Of a DNA stretch of 64,000 nt, positions 1 through 10,959 are shown one piece after another. The notes under the pieces are model-generated. The model saw only the letters and a list, made by a program, of their open reading frames with translations. It made no database searches and was not told where the DNA came from. This stretch comes from Hermetia illucens (lineage: Eukaryota; Arthropoda; Insecta; Diptera; Stratiomyidae), in assembly GCF_905115235.1 (NCBI RefSeq), contig NC_051849.1, positions 173,466,091 to 173,530,090 on the forward strand, in the 5' to 3' direction. Position 1 is the stretch's first letter; every line of letters begins with the position of its first letter. The position numbers and the translations under genes were made by a program.

Positions 1-237
1 TCGTGTTGCTGAGCTGGCATGAAATTTTCAAGTTCAATGGACACGGAATGAGCATTACTGGGACCGGGATCGGCTGATGGCAAGGTTTTTTTCATTTTGA
101 TCGTGAAAAAGGTAAGCGGCAAATTGCTGAAAATTGAAGTGTCAGCCTCAACAGCGATTCCGCACCGGGAAGGGAGGGATCCGGCGTCATAGAAGGCGAA
201 GCCATCAAACTACATGCTACCGTTCGTGTTCTCTCTA
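1..237. other. Unassigned sequence at window edge
   Basis: No open frame with recognisable similarity is visible here. It lies immediately beyond the 3' tail of the minus-strand RTE copy that starts at 238 and is presumably its insertion site. If the missing second exon of the P450 at 5933-7035 still exists, it could lie to the left of this edge. Confidence 0.3.
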
Positions 238-2908
238 ATCATCATCATCATCAACGGCGCAACAAGCGGTATTCGGTCTAGGTCTGCCTTAATAAGGAAC
301 TCCAGACATCCCGGTTTTGCGCCGAGGTCTACCAATTCAATATCCCTAAAAGCTTTCTGGCGTCCTGACCTACGCCATCGCTCCATCTTAGGCAGGGTCT
401 GCCTCGTCTTCTTTTTCTACCATAGATATTGCCCTTATAGACTTTCCAGGTGGGATCATCCTCATCCATACGGATTAAGCGACCCACCCACCGTAACCTA
501 TTGAGCCGGATTTTATCCACAACCGGTGGTATCGCTCATACATTTCGTCATTGTGTAGGCTACGGAATCGTCCATCCTCATGTTGGGGACCAAAAATTCT
601 TCGGAGGTTTCTTCTCTCGAACGCGACCAAGAGTTCGCAATTTTTCTTGCTAAGAACCCAAGTTTCCGAGGAATACATGAGAACTGGCAAGATCATAGTG
701 TTGTACAGTAAGAGCTTTAACTCTATGGTGAGACGTTTCGAGCGGAATAGTCTTTGTAAGCTGAAATAGGCTCTGTTGGCTGACAACAACCGTGCGCGGA
801 TTTCATCATCGTAGCTGTTATCGGTTGTGATTTTTGACCCTAGATAAGAGAAACAGTCAACGGTCTCAAAGTTATTCTCCTATCCTTATTCTTCTTCGTG
901 TTTGACCAGTGCGGTTTGATGTTGTTGGTTGATTTGTCTTCGGTGCTGACGTTGCCACCATATATTTTGTCTTGCCTTCATTGATGTGCAACCCAAGATC
1001 TCGCACCAATCGCAGCTTGCTGGATCTGGATGAAGGCAGTTTGTAGGTCTCGGGTGGTTCTTCCCATGATGTCGATATCGTCAGCATAGGCCAGTAGTTG
1101 AGTGGACTTAAAGAGGATCGTACCTCTTGCATTTACCTCAGCATCACGGATCACTTTCTCGAGAGCCAGGTTAAAGAGGACGCATGATAGGGCATCCCCT
1201 TGTCGTAGACCGTTGGTGTTGAGAGTGATCTTGCTGCTTTTATCTGGCCTCGCACATTGGTCAGGGTTAGCCTAGTCAATCCTATTAATTTCGTCGGGAT
1301 ACCGAATTCTCTCATGGCTGTGTACAGTTTTCCCCTGGCTATGCTATCATAGGCGGCTTTAAAGTCGATGAACAGATAATGTAACTGTTGTCCATATTCC
1401 AAGAGTTTTTGCATCGCTTGCCGCACAGAGAAAATCTGATCTGTTGCTGATTTACCTGGAGTGAAGCCTCTTTGGTATGGGCCAATGATGTTCTGGGCGT
1501 ATGGCGCTATTCGGCCTAGCAAGATAGTGGAGAATATCTTATAGATGGTACTCAGCAACGTGATACCTCTATAATTGCTGCACTGTGTGATATCTCCCTT
1601 TTTATGTATGAGACAGATAATGCCTCATTTCCAATCGTCAGGCATTGATTCGCTGTCCCATACCTTGAGCACAAGTTGATGAACCACTTGGTGTAACTGG
1701 TCGCCTCCATATTTAACCAATTCGGCTGTAATTACATCGGCTCCTGGCTTGGCTTCTTCTAAACTTGGTGGTGGCCGTATTTGTCCATCGTCTTCAGTTG
1801 GCGGGACCTCCAACTCGCCGATGTTCTGGTTGTTCAGTAGCTCATCAAAGTACTCAACCTATCGCCCCAATATGCCAATTCTGTCGCATAATCAGATTTC
1901 CCTCTTTGTCTCGGCAGGATGTGCATCGAGGTGTATAAGGCTTCATCCTGGTGACTTGTTGGTAAAACTCCCGCGCCTGGTGCGGTTGCTCCCTGTACTT
2001 TTCTAGTTTACAGACTTGTTGGTTCTCCCAGGCTTCCTTTTTCCGTCTGTGAAGTCGCTTCTCCGCTCGAGTTCGTGATAAGTCTGTGCGCGTGCCCGCG
2101 TTCTTTGAGAATGCAACATTACTCGGTATGCGGCATTCTTCCGTTCCGTTGCTAGCTTACATTCATTGTCAAACCAGCCGTTCCAACTCCTTTTGCGGCT
2201 GGGGCCAAGTATGTTTGTGGCCGCATCCATGATAACGTTCTTCATGTGATTGTGAAGATAATTTATTGATGCTTGATCTCCAGGTCCTCTGTTGACTGCA
2301 GTTATTGGAGCATCCATTTCCCTCTTATAGGTGTAGCGGAGGGTTGTGTTATGGATGACTTCAGTGTTCACTCTCACCTGATTGTCAGATGGGATTCTAG
2401 GTGGTATTGTTATTTGAGTTCGGAGCACCATCCCAACGAGATAGTGATCCGAGTCTATATTGGCCCCCCTATATGTACTGACATTCATCAAGGCTGAGAG
2501 GTGGCGGCGTTCGATCCACACGTGGTCAATTTGGTTGAAAGTGGTCCCGTCTGGAGAGGCCCTCGTATGTTTGTGGACCGCTTTCCGCGCAAACCAGGTA
2601 CTTCCAACAACCATTTCGTGTGACCCTGCTAATTGAATAATTCGCAGTCCGTTATCATTTGTTTTTTCGTGTAAGCTATGGGAGCCAACGTATCGCCTGA
2701 ATACGGGCTTCTTCCCTACTTGGCTGTTAAAATCCCCAAGTATGATTTTAATATCATATCTGGGACAGGCTTCGAGGGTTCGTTCTACTGCCTTGTAGAA
2801 GGTATCCTTCTCCGACTCTGCAGTCTCCTCTGTAGCGGCGTGAACGTTTATGAGGCTTATATTTCTAAACTTGCCTCGCAAGCGCAGAGTGCATAGCCGT
2901 TCGCTTAT
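238..2908 (-). mobile_element. RTE-clade LINE copy A, 5'-truncated
   Basis: Minus-strand non-LTR retrotransposon. Reading from high to low coordinates, it gives the second half of an APE-type endonuclease (LGDFNSQVG, IDHVWIERR, NIDSDHYLVG), a linker, then reverse transcriptase (IYKIFSTILLGRIAPYAQ, FIDFKAAYDS) and the C-terminal RLRWVGRLIRMDEDDP block. The 3' end is a short CAT/ATG-type repeat at about 238-252, typical of RTE elements. Compared with copy E (50828-54150), homology stops near 2908, so the 5' UTR and endonuclease N-terminus are missing. Several stops and frame changes divide the frame (pieces at 2003-2881, 1625-1813, 1151-1558, 872-1132 and 475-789), so it is inactive. A 6-bp TCTAAT occurs at both edges and may be the target duplication, but this is weak. 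Confidence 0.9.
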
Positions 2909-3072
2909 GTTCTAATAGGAAGGCGAAACACGTGTGCCTAGTTTAAATGGCAGAGAGTCTTTAGATTTAAATAAGCAAGTGGTGTAGAAGTTTTTTGATT
3001 TGATTTTTGTAGTTGTTCGTTCGCCGAACACCATTCTTTGCCCAGCGAATAGTATCCCGTATAAAGAAAAAG

Positions 3073-3780
3073 AAAAACAAGTCGAGAAGCCGGAAGCTGG
3101 ACGCTTTAGGTATGAAAGGTTTTGTGTATTTCTTTGATAGAAACATTTGAATGGACATTTGTCCCATTAGAATCTAGCACGTAAGATATGCATACGTTAT
3201 ATGAGAATATCCACTTTCGCATGATACTGTCGTGATTCAAAGTCTTGAATTTGCATTTGATTCAAAGTGTTGAATTAGCATAGAAGCGACAATTTTGACT
3301 TATTTTAACTTTGTTAATAGTTGTCCCATATCCACCAAAGCATGGTAGAATCATGCTCCATTCTATAGCCTACATTGCTGCAATTTCATCATTCTAGAAT
3401 GCTACCATTAACTTAATGTGAACAGATATCAGTATAGAAGGTATTTCGGAGTGTATACACCATATAGTGGCACCCTATTGGTTTTTTCAGATTTTTGGTT
3501 TGGTAGTTTCTGAGAATGGGTTCGTGAAAAAAAATGATTACTTTCAACCCCCCGCATTCAGCATTTTTCTAACAAATCTCAAAACTAAGACCGGAAATAC
3601 CTTATTTGATACCTCGCATTACTATATTTGGAATAGTGACCCTCTTTTGCACACATGGGGACCCCCCGATATAACTTCCACCAACGCTATAACCGTTGTC
3701 GCGAAAAATGCATGTGATAGACGGACACATAATAAACTAATTTTAATAAGGTTCTGTTTTACGCAAAACCTTAAAAAGGA
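3073..3780 (+). repeat. Helentron-like repeat family X, copy 1
   Basis: Non-coding interspersed repeat, with further copies at 17384, 22506, 23385, 43985, 46061, 49340 and 56565. It begins with AAACAAGTCGAG and a CCGGAAGCTGGACGC block, followed by AAAGGTTTTGTGT. It ends at about 3750-3778 in AAGGTTCTGTTTTACGCAAAACCTT, a short hairpin whose right arm is the inverse complement of the 5' AAAGGTTTTGT motif. A 133-codon open frame (3467-3868) runs through the repeat. The same region is not open in sister copies, so I do not regard it as a gene. Confidence 0.7.
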
Positions 3781-4470
3781 AGAAAAACATCCCAAACAAG
3801 AGATTATTAAAGAACTATGCAACGAGTATGTAAACAAAACTAAGGTGCCTCTTGCTGTGGATATCTGAACGCCTGTCTTCGCGTCTTTTCGTCGGCCAGA
3901 GGTTCAGAGTTGGTTTTCCAAAGGAATCAGCACGGACAAGGGATGGAGAGGAAATAGTGGACCAACTGATGGTGCTCGAAGAATAGTACTATGATGTATA
4001 GAATGTGACACTAACTCACGTTTTGCTTGATTTGATTGATCGAATTTTTACTTAGAATTCTTAATAAAAAAAAGCGACTTCATATTATATTTACCTGTTG
4101 TGTAAAAAAACGAAAGTGTGACGAATTGTTCACCTATCCTGGTGTTCTGGGTGAGGGCTAATTTACTTTTTTTACTTTTGTGATATTTAACAGCTTTCCT
4201 TTTATTTTAATTTTTGAAATTTTACTTCATATTTTTTTTATCAATTATTTTAGTCCTTTTTTCTTACTTTTCTTTCTTTTCCCTTTAAAATTTATTCATA
4301 TTTTTTTATCATCTTATTTTATTATTTATTTTGCTACATTTTTATGAATTTTTTTAAACTGAATAGAGAGACATGAATGTCAGTTAACTCTTTTTAATTT
4401 AAGGACTTCCTTTTTTCTCCTCCTTTCTAGTTCTGAAAAATTGTTTTTGGAAAGGGGCAACCTCCCAGAG
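3781..4470. other. AT-rich spacer, no gene seen
   Basis: Mostly T-rich low-complexity sequence, with runs of TTTTATTTT between 4160 and 4400. A short frame around 3786-3868 continues out of the preceding repeat and matches nothing I know. No splice sites, RNA gene or transposon end was recognised. Confidence 0.5.
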
Positions 4471-4589
4471 AATGGTCAGGAGATACCAAGGTAGGGAGGA
4501 AACCTCGAAGGCCGCGCCTCACAATACATTTGAAGCAAGGGTGGCATGGATCGAGAATGCGATCCGTCGTGATCATTCTTTTCGATCGT

Positions 4590-5258
4590 GGCACCGATCC
4601 GGAGTTCGACGGATCCGCGTGCTTTTGAACCGTTATTTTCTTTTATTTTCCTTTTATTTTCCTTTTTAATATTCATGTCATGCGAATTTCCCCGTTTGGT
4701 TAGTTTCAGGATCCGGTGCAGACTAATGCAGACAGAGCACTTCGATGGATCTTCAGTGCGGGCGGATGATCACCGTCAATTTCGCCATCTGTTTGGGTTC
4801 TTGGGAGAGCTTTCCCCTCTTGGTCGTCTTCGACCACTCAAGAAGGCCTTTGTGAGCATAATAATCTTAATGAGATGTTATAATCTGCTTTCGTTGTTTT
4901 GTCGAAAATCTGGAAATGCAGTGTTCTTTCCGTATTGCTATATGGGGATAGCAAGAAAAGTGGCCCTCATTGTTACTCAAAAGCCTTCGTGAGCACTTGT
5001 TTGCGTCGTATCATTGGATTACGCTGTCCTGATACTATGACGAAAGTGGAGCAGGAAAAGTCACACATTAATGAGGGGCGACAATTGTATTATTGGTTAT
5101 ATCATGCAGTGGAATCCACTCTCCCAAGATCGCCGACAGGTGGGTCACCCCAAGGGCGCCTCAGTAAGTCGTGGAGGGAGCTGAAGGGCATTTCAGGTAA
5201 CCGCAACTGTGGTATGTTGGTGTGGTTCACGCGCGATACCCCACCGAGGGGTAAATGA
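4590..5258 (+). mobile_element. LINE fragment: C-terminal part of reverse transcriptase
   Basis: The plus frame at 4899-5258 contains VLSVLLYG followed about 20 residues later by CLRRIIGLRCPDTMTK, then PQGRLSKSWRELKGISGNR. This is the usual order at the C-terminus of RTE/BovB-like and related LINE polyproteins (VLLYGCETW, CLRRILGI, GRPKxSWRR). The catalytic domain is absent, the part before 4899 is in another frame, and no 3' tail is clear. It differs from the main RTE family of the window. A degraded, inactive remnant. Confidence 0.6.
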
Positions 5259-5486
5259 CGACTATATATGTATAAGTTATATATAAGAGTGCAAAGAAAA
5301 AGTGTAGATAAACTGTTTTATTAGGAATGATATTTTTCTATTTGAATGAACTGCGATTTAGAGAACGAATCTTACATATGCGCATTCCGATTTGTTTGCG
5401 ACTTTGGTGGTGGTAGAGTCTTAATCTTGTCGAAAGAAAATACTTAGTGGTTACTGACTTTACTGCCGAAAGTATTGAAGTTGATT

Positions 5487-5606
5487 TTACCGCATGTAAC
5501 TGGTGACCCGCAAAAATAAAAATGTCAGTAAAGCAAGAACCAAAACAAAGCTCCAAATAGATTCAAACACAAAATCGTTTTTGATGGGGACTGCATTAAC
5601 ATTCAT
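5487..5606 (-). CDS. Candidate small ORF, 39-residue single-pass membrane peptide
   Basis: An ATG-to-TAA frame of 40 codons (ATG at 5606-5604, TAA at 5489-5487), too short for usual ORF lists. An in-frame TAG three codons upstream limits the start. After a polar N-terminus of about 15 residues comes a strongly hydrophobic stretch (SIWSFVLVLALLTFLFL), then a short basic tail ending in RVTSYMR. This is the layout of single-pass micropeptides, but also of an isolated P450-type signal anchor. I recognise no family. The Kozak context is mediocre (CTA before ATG). It lies about 330 bp downstream of the truncated P450 exon on the same strand. It could be chance. Confidence 0.25.
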   Translation of the reverse strand: MNVNAVPIKNDFVFESIWSFVLVLALLTFLFLRVTSYMR

Positions 5607-5932
5607 TAGTTTCTAATTTCAATACAAATTACACATTTGAAACATTATCAAAGAAGTATTCCCGCTGTTGCTTAGAAATTGTCTTATTTAACATACTGGT
5701 ACTTTGGGATACAGCTATTGAATTTCACAGTGACCAGTAAAAAAGGGAATAGCTGAATTCCCAGAAACCGCATAAATACATACATATATACGGTATAATA
5801 AAGTGAATTTCATCCAATAAGAGAACATTCGTCTTACTTTTTCTTCAAGAATCATAATTTTGGCTAACAATTGAATTCACATATTCAACATGATTATGGA
5901 GTACCTAAAAACAGTAACGTTTGAGTACATAC

Positions 5933-7035
5933 CCAAGACAGTTTGTTCCACGTAATGCATTTCATTCATCGCCTCATAGCTCAGTTTTCCATTATATTTC
6001 TCTAACACGCGATTAATCTCTGCTCTACACTTATCCTGTATGTCCTGGTGCTTAGATAGTTCATAGAGGGTCAAAGTCAAGGTTGACGACGAAGTTTCGA
6101 ATCCACCAACGAAAAATATAAAGGCTTGGGCGGCCAGCTCCTCCAAAGTTAACTTGTCAATTATTTTCGATTCGACGCTCTCATGGTCCTCTCCTTCGAG
6201 TGTCGCATGATTCTTCAACTGAATCAAAAGATCCATAAAATCATTTCGCCGAATATTATTTTTTTCGCGAAAATCAACTGTTTCTCGAACGATATCCATA
6301 AAAAATTTGGTAACATCGCGATGTGCTCGCGTTAAACGTAACATATCACTGATTTTTGGAAACATATTCATCAAGGCCATGACAAGTGGTCCGTGAGGTG
6401 GGTTTTCTAGTTGTTTTCGTCCATACATACGGAATTCAGCATTGGGATCCTTTAAACTATTGCATTGAATTCCAAAAGCACAGGTACCAATAACGTCGGT
6501 TGTGAAACGCGCCAAAAGATCCTTTACCTCCAGAGTTTTTTGGGTTTGCAGAAGTTCCCCAAGCGTTTCAATAAACCTGTCTGCAACTTCAAGTACTGTT
6601 GGGAACATGAACTTCATCCGCCCAGAGGTGAATGTTGGAGATAATTTTGTGCGTAGTGTGCGCCACTTTTGACCGTCCAGAGCGAATAAATTTCCGGTGA
6701 GCGGATCAATTTTCTCATTGTGGGGGACTCCACGATCAGTGAAATAATTGAAATCACGTATTAACACATCCTTGATAAAGTCCAAGTCAGTGGCAATAAC
6801 CGCCGGAGTTGTAAGCATATATGCACCAACAAACGGGAAACTGCCTTTCGATTTATAAAATTTCTCGATTGAATCTCGCAAACCGGTGGAAATATGAATA
6901 CTTCCATAAGGAATTTTCGGCTCTACATACGGCACTCCACGATCTTTCCAGTATGAATATTTTTTTTTTGAAAAATAGATAAGTGGCAGGAATAATAAAT
7001 ATTATAAGCCACAGAATGACCGTAAGAACTTCCAT
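5933..7035 (-). pseudogene. CYP6-type cytochrome P450, first exon only, frame broken
   Basis: Exon 1 of a microsomal P450 monooxygenase. From ATG at 7035 the frame encodes a hydrophobic N-terminal anchor (LTVILWLIIFIIPATYLFF), then KKK. Here the A-run read from 6969-6960 has ten A's where nine would keep frame, so the reading shifts. In the next frame the protein continues intact: YSYWKDRGV, LSPTFTSGRMKFMFP, DVIGTCAFGIQCNSLKDP, I-helix GGFETSSS, ending at HYVEQTVLG. The donor G|GTATGT at 5933/5932 is intact and in the same phase 1 as the complete genes, provided one base is removed. No exon 2 with ExxR and heme Cys follows between 5932 and 1, although sister introns are only 71-115 bp. Either a pseudogene, or a base-call error combined with a displaced exon. 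The missing exon argues for a pseudogene. Confidence 0.85.
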
Positions 7036-7071
7036 CTTCACCAGTTAATCTTCGCAAGCAAGACAAGAGTT

Positions 7072-7105
7072 GACTGAATAATAATCAATGAGTGGTTTCG
7101 ATATA
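7072..7105 (-). promoter_or_regulatory. Putative TATA box and initiator of the 5933-7035 P450
   Basis: On the minus strand TATATC begins at 7105 and an insect-type initiator TCAGTC lies at 7077-7072, with its A at 7075. The spacing is 30 bases, as expected for a TATA-initiator core promoter. It would give a 40-nt leader before the ATG at 7035. The arrangement suggests that this gene lost its coding integrity recently. Assigned by pattern and spacing only. Confidence 0.4.
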
Positions 7106-7734
7106 TGTATACGAATAACACTTTTGGCTAATTATCTTGGGCCAACCACACGAAAATCGAATACTGATTAGAATAGTACAAGATAAGTTAGAGCCAGAAG
7201 CGGTAAACGTGATCCAAAGCATTTAAGTTTGTGAGTCTATTTTAAGTTTGAAAAAGCTTCGTATAGTAGAATCGCTGAAGACCATTCTCCAAACATGCGA
7301 CAGCTCTACTATTTTTAGCGTAACGTCGTATGAGATATACCCATAAAACAGTCTAAGAAGTGTTATGAGTATTTATCAACTTTATTCGTAGTTTTTTTTT
7401 CTTGTGTTTTTTTACACCTGGATCAAAAAATGTTAATTGAATACACTCCCGTCGCAACAAAGCCAAATTGAACCTGCATAATGCCATATAATTTCCTTAA
7501 AGTAGTTGAGTGGAGTTGTATGCTGCGAAATTTCATCATCATCATCATCTGTATCTTATGGCTTTTTAAAAAATCTTCCTCTCTTCTTTTCTTACCTTCT
7601 CTCATTTTAGTCTGCATAAATACAATGCCTGGTTCACTGGAGAAGTCTTCGGGTGAAACACAAATTCCGACTGAGATTCCAACGGCCCAGTAATGCTGAA
7701 GATATGACACACTTATCAATCCTACCGCTCGACT
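7106..7734. other. Spacer, no gene seen
   Basis: Upstream flank of the P450 pseudogene. Contains T-rich stretches and short overlapping open frames on both strands around 7423-7719 that look like chance. No known element was recognised. Confidence 0.4.
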
Positions 7735-8065
7735 ATGAAAACTCGGATGAAAAATGTACCTACTGAATATTTAGAAAGCGTCGAAGGCTCATTCGAGAGA
7801 CAAGAGGTGAGAAGGGGGTTTTTTAAAAAATTTTACACGCCGCAGAACCGTGTTTTGGCAAAAGAACGAAACACATCCATCCGTGATAGGAAAAATGGCC
7901 AGACATTTCATTATGACAACGCTAGGTCTCACAATACTGAAGAAAAATTCAGGAATTTGATTGGCAGCAGTTAGTCCATCTCACGTACTTTTCTAAGCTT
8001 TCTTCATCAGACTATTACTTGTTTACTTCCTTGGACAAGGAAAGGAGTCCGTTGGAGTGGATTAC
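7735..8065 (+). mobile_element. Mariner-type transposase remnant
   Basis: Plain DNA-transposon fossil. The frame 7735-7974 ends in GQTFHYDNARSH, the signature around the second catalytic Asp of mariner transposases (usually HDNARPH). Just downstream, in a second frame, come KKIQEFDWQQLVHLTYFS, then SSSDYYLFTSLDKE, matching the mariner block normally read as LPHPPYSPDLAPSDYHLF. The N-terminal helix-turn-helix half and the terminal inverted repeats were not found, and at least one frameshift lies between the two blocks. Inactive. It is not the same copy as the mariner at 30180-32462. Confidence 0.7.
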
Positions 8066-8803
8066 ATATCAAATTAGAAACCAATATAACGTCTTTTAAA
8101 TTTAACTCTAAAATAAACGGAAAGTCATACACACAACACATTTTGCAGCAGAAATGACAATTGATTCCCTTTTTCTAATAGTTGGCCTTACGGTGCTGGG
8201 TATGTGCCTATGTCAGCATGTAATTAAATGCATTCGGCCTAACGGGTGAATGCTGGCAACAGGGAAACGTTCGTTCATGTATTGCTGTAAAGCGGAACGC
8301 AATATTTGAGAAGAGACAGGTTTTTTTGCCTCGGAATACTGGCTGATGAGCTGAGGAATAGTTTCGATTGTGGATGAAATTACGCAAGCTTCTATTATAC
8401 TTGAACCTTTAAGAATATTCATATGACGACGAGTTAGTTTTTATAAAATGATTATCTGGAACTATGAAGAATTTTTCATGAAGTATTTCTCATTTTATCC
8501 GAGAGCGGAAATAAAAGATGGTATGGTTTTCAGTGAGCGAACCGAAAGTTCCATGTTTACTTACTTACTTAAGCCTATGACGTGTCTTACAGAATGTAAT
8601 AGTTTTTGTGAACTGGAAGCTATTTTCCATTCCTCGGATCATACAATAGTCTCAATACTGGTTAACTTTCGATCGCTGGCCAGCAAATCAGATGAGTAGA
8701 TAAACAAACGATAAGAGTTTAATTATGCGGTGTTTCCAACGATTAATTATCTGAAATAATAAAAAACCACTTGTTCTCTCCATCGGTGCTAACAAGCTCA
8801 ACT

Positions 8804-8880
8804 TGTGGATATTTATTCTTGCAAAATTCCGATACAAGTGGTTCCCGAAATATCGGTATTTGCAAAAATAAATATCCACA
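8804..8880. repeat. Long imperfect hairpin
   Basis: Arms of 22 bases at 8804-8825 (TGTGGATATTTATTCTTGCA and two more A's) and 8859-8880 are inverse complements with one mismatch. A nested inner pair CCGATA (8829-8834) / TATCGG (8851-8856) continues the fold. The whole 77-base segment could form one extended stem. It could be a small MITE-like relic or a transcribed hairpin. No sister copy was noticed in the window. Confidence 0.6.
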
Positions 8881-9141
8881 CCAACGAAAAAGAAACAACA
8901 AGTTTTTTATTATTTCAAACGATAAAGGTCTATAAGGAAGTCTATAGTATCATTAAGCTGGTTATCTAGCGAAGCAATAGAGATCATGTACTCTCTTGTG
9001 CAAATTCTCCAAAGTTTCTCCCCAGCAAGGGAGGGACACTAACGGCTTCCGCGCATGCTACATTGATTCCGCATTTATATTTTTAAGGAAGGTTTAATTG
9101 ATAATTTCAGGCTGCGCGATGAGTATCCATTTAACGATTAT

Positions 9142-9193
9142 GACGTCAGGAAATGAATTGAGTTATGATACACTCAATTCATATCCTGACGTC
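9142..9193. repeat. Near-perfect 21-bp inverted repeat
   Basis: The left arm 9142-9162 begins GACGTCAGGAAATGAATTGA. The right arm 9173-9193 is its inverse complement with a single mismatch, and the loop is 10 bases (9163-9172). The arms contain TGACGTCA-type (CRE-like) ends. Possible explanations are the fused termini of a small foldback element or a regulatory palindrome. No sister copy seen here. Confidence 0.65.
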
Positions 9194-9330
9194 TTTGGGG
9201 GTTTGATGCGGCATCTCAAAAGATTTACGTAATAAGAAGGTGGAGACATTCAAAAGCGAAATGCCGATTTCACTACTTGATAATATTTTGAATTTAGGCT
9301 TATAGCGGAAACAGGTGTGTCATAAACTTG

Positions 9331-9374
9331 ACCTGCGTGCGAAACCGGGATGCCTAGAGCTCCTTACTAAGGAA
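9331..9374 (+). mobile_element. Tiny RTE 3'-region remnant
   Basis: About 44 bases (GCGAAACCGGGATGCCTAGA and onward to TTACTAAGGAAGGCA) match the conserved RTE segment just before the 3' end, as in copy F at about 32335-32371. Nothing of the element continues on either side. Confidence 0.55.
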
Positions 9375-10955
9375 GGCAGCCCTTTCCAATGAGTGTAATT
9401 ACGAAGTTGTGGGAGCGAATTAAATTTTGCCGGGGGCTAGAAAAAGTTCAAAGGGACTTATCCTTATGTCTCCAACTCAGAGGTTCAGTGTGTAGTGTCC
9501 TTGAGCTCATGTTGAAAGAGTTGAAGCCATGATGGTCATCTATTGGGAATCGATGCAGGTATTAGGCGACACCAATTCACCGTCCTCGCCTTTCAATTAA
9601 TGTTAATTAGATGCTATTCGTTCCTGAGATTAGCAATGCCACACTAAGAGACTGTTCAACCTTGCCCAACTTGGCAAAAATCAAGGTGGTCTCGAAACGA
9701 ATACAAGAGCGGCATTTATTGCATCACGTAGCAGGAATTGGTTGGATCAAATTAATTCGCTCCCAGTATTCGGCCCCAACGAAAAATTATCCAATCGTTC
9801 GTCTCCTTGTGTCTGAGAGAACCTTTGAGTGAACAACGTCAACACACAATTTAGCCGCTTGCTAATTGGGCAGTAAGGAGTTACCCTTGCGTTTTTTGAA
9901 TCAATGAGTTCAAATAAAGTCTGGGACTAGACTGCTCTCAAACTGTGAGCTGCGTCCCTCGGGGTAAGAAGTCAAAACGTGAAATTCATGTCACCATGAA
10001 AATGTTCGAAAAAATATTTGTGTTAATTTTGTCAAGAGTAGCGGCTTCAGACACTCGCTGACCTGAAAATATAGGCAAGCAACTACGTGACTTATGTCGA
10101 TGTGTACGTAGTTGAAAGCGGTCTCTGGGGCATCAAATCCACCTATTACACCCTCGCAAGACTAACAAATCTTGCTATCTTAATAGTGGTACTCTCTATT
10201 TGCTATAGATCGTTTTCGCTACGACGTCGAATATGCCGAATGAGAGATTGATGTACCTCTGATATTGGTACATAAGGCTATAAAATATCAATGGTCTGCT
10301 GGAAAAAACATTCGCAGGAAATCAATGTCAATGATCTGAATGAGAGAAAAAACATCTGCTGAAACAATGCCTTCACTTGCAACGTGCAAAATGTTGCTAG
10401 TGAACTTTCTGGCGCAGTCGATTTTGAGATCACCACGGTAAAGTTTGACTTGCTGCCCCCACTATGGGATAAAGAGGTATGCAGGACAAAGAAGAAAGTT
10501 CTTTTTTCCTAGGTCCCCTAAAACTTTATAGAGTCACCCTCATAAAAAGTCGCGGCAAACCAAAAAGAAGCTCGGAAGGGGGTGAGGGGAAAGAGAACGG
10601 TTTCCTCCGCTAACCCCCTATGTGTGCGACAACAACAATTACAAACTTCCCAATGAGCTTCGTAATTTTTAAGCGAGGTTCCGCTTATTCCTTAGTACCC
10701 TTCGTACCTCCTTGGTGATTCGTGTTCAAAGCTAAACCATATCGTTTTCATCTCAAAATCCTTTCACTTTAAAAGAAGGAGTCGTCACAATTCTTCAGCG
10801 GACTAGGAGGTTAGAAGCTTTCCTCTTCGTCGCACTTTTCTTCCCCGTTCCCTCCTTTTCTGGAAGTAAGGCCGAAAGGTGAACCTTTATCATAATGGCA
10901 TCAACTAAACTTCACTTTGAAATTTCATAACATAAGGAGCTGTGTGTGTGTGTGT
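9375..10955. other. Spacer, no gene seen
   Basis: No open frame with family signatures. The single frame 9611-9832 plus is unremarkable. A GT-rich short run occurs near 10941-10965. Nothing else was recognised. Confidence 0.4.
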
Positions 10956-10959
10956 TTGT

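Larger units (their letters stand above)
8066..9330. other. Spacer with two hairpins, no gene seen
   Basis: Short open frames (8213-8422 minus, 8448-8699 plus) have no recognisable similarity and no supporting splice or promoter pattern. The stretch holds two strong inverted repeats, listed separately at 8804-8880 and 9142-9193. Confidence 0.4.

Noticed and set aside
3467-3868. 133-codon plus-strand open frame as a gene
   Set aside because: It lies in Helentron-like repeat X, sister copies do not keep the frame open, and it contains the 3' hairpin sequence.
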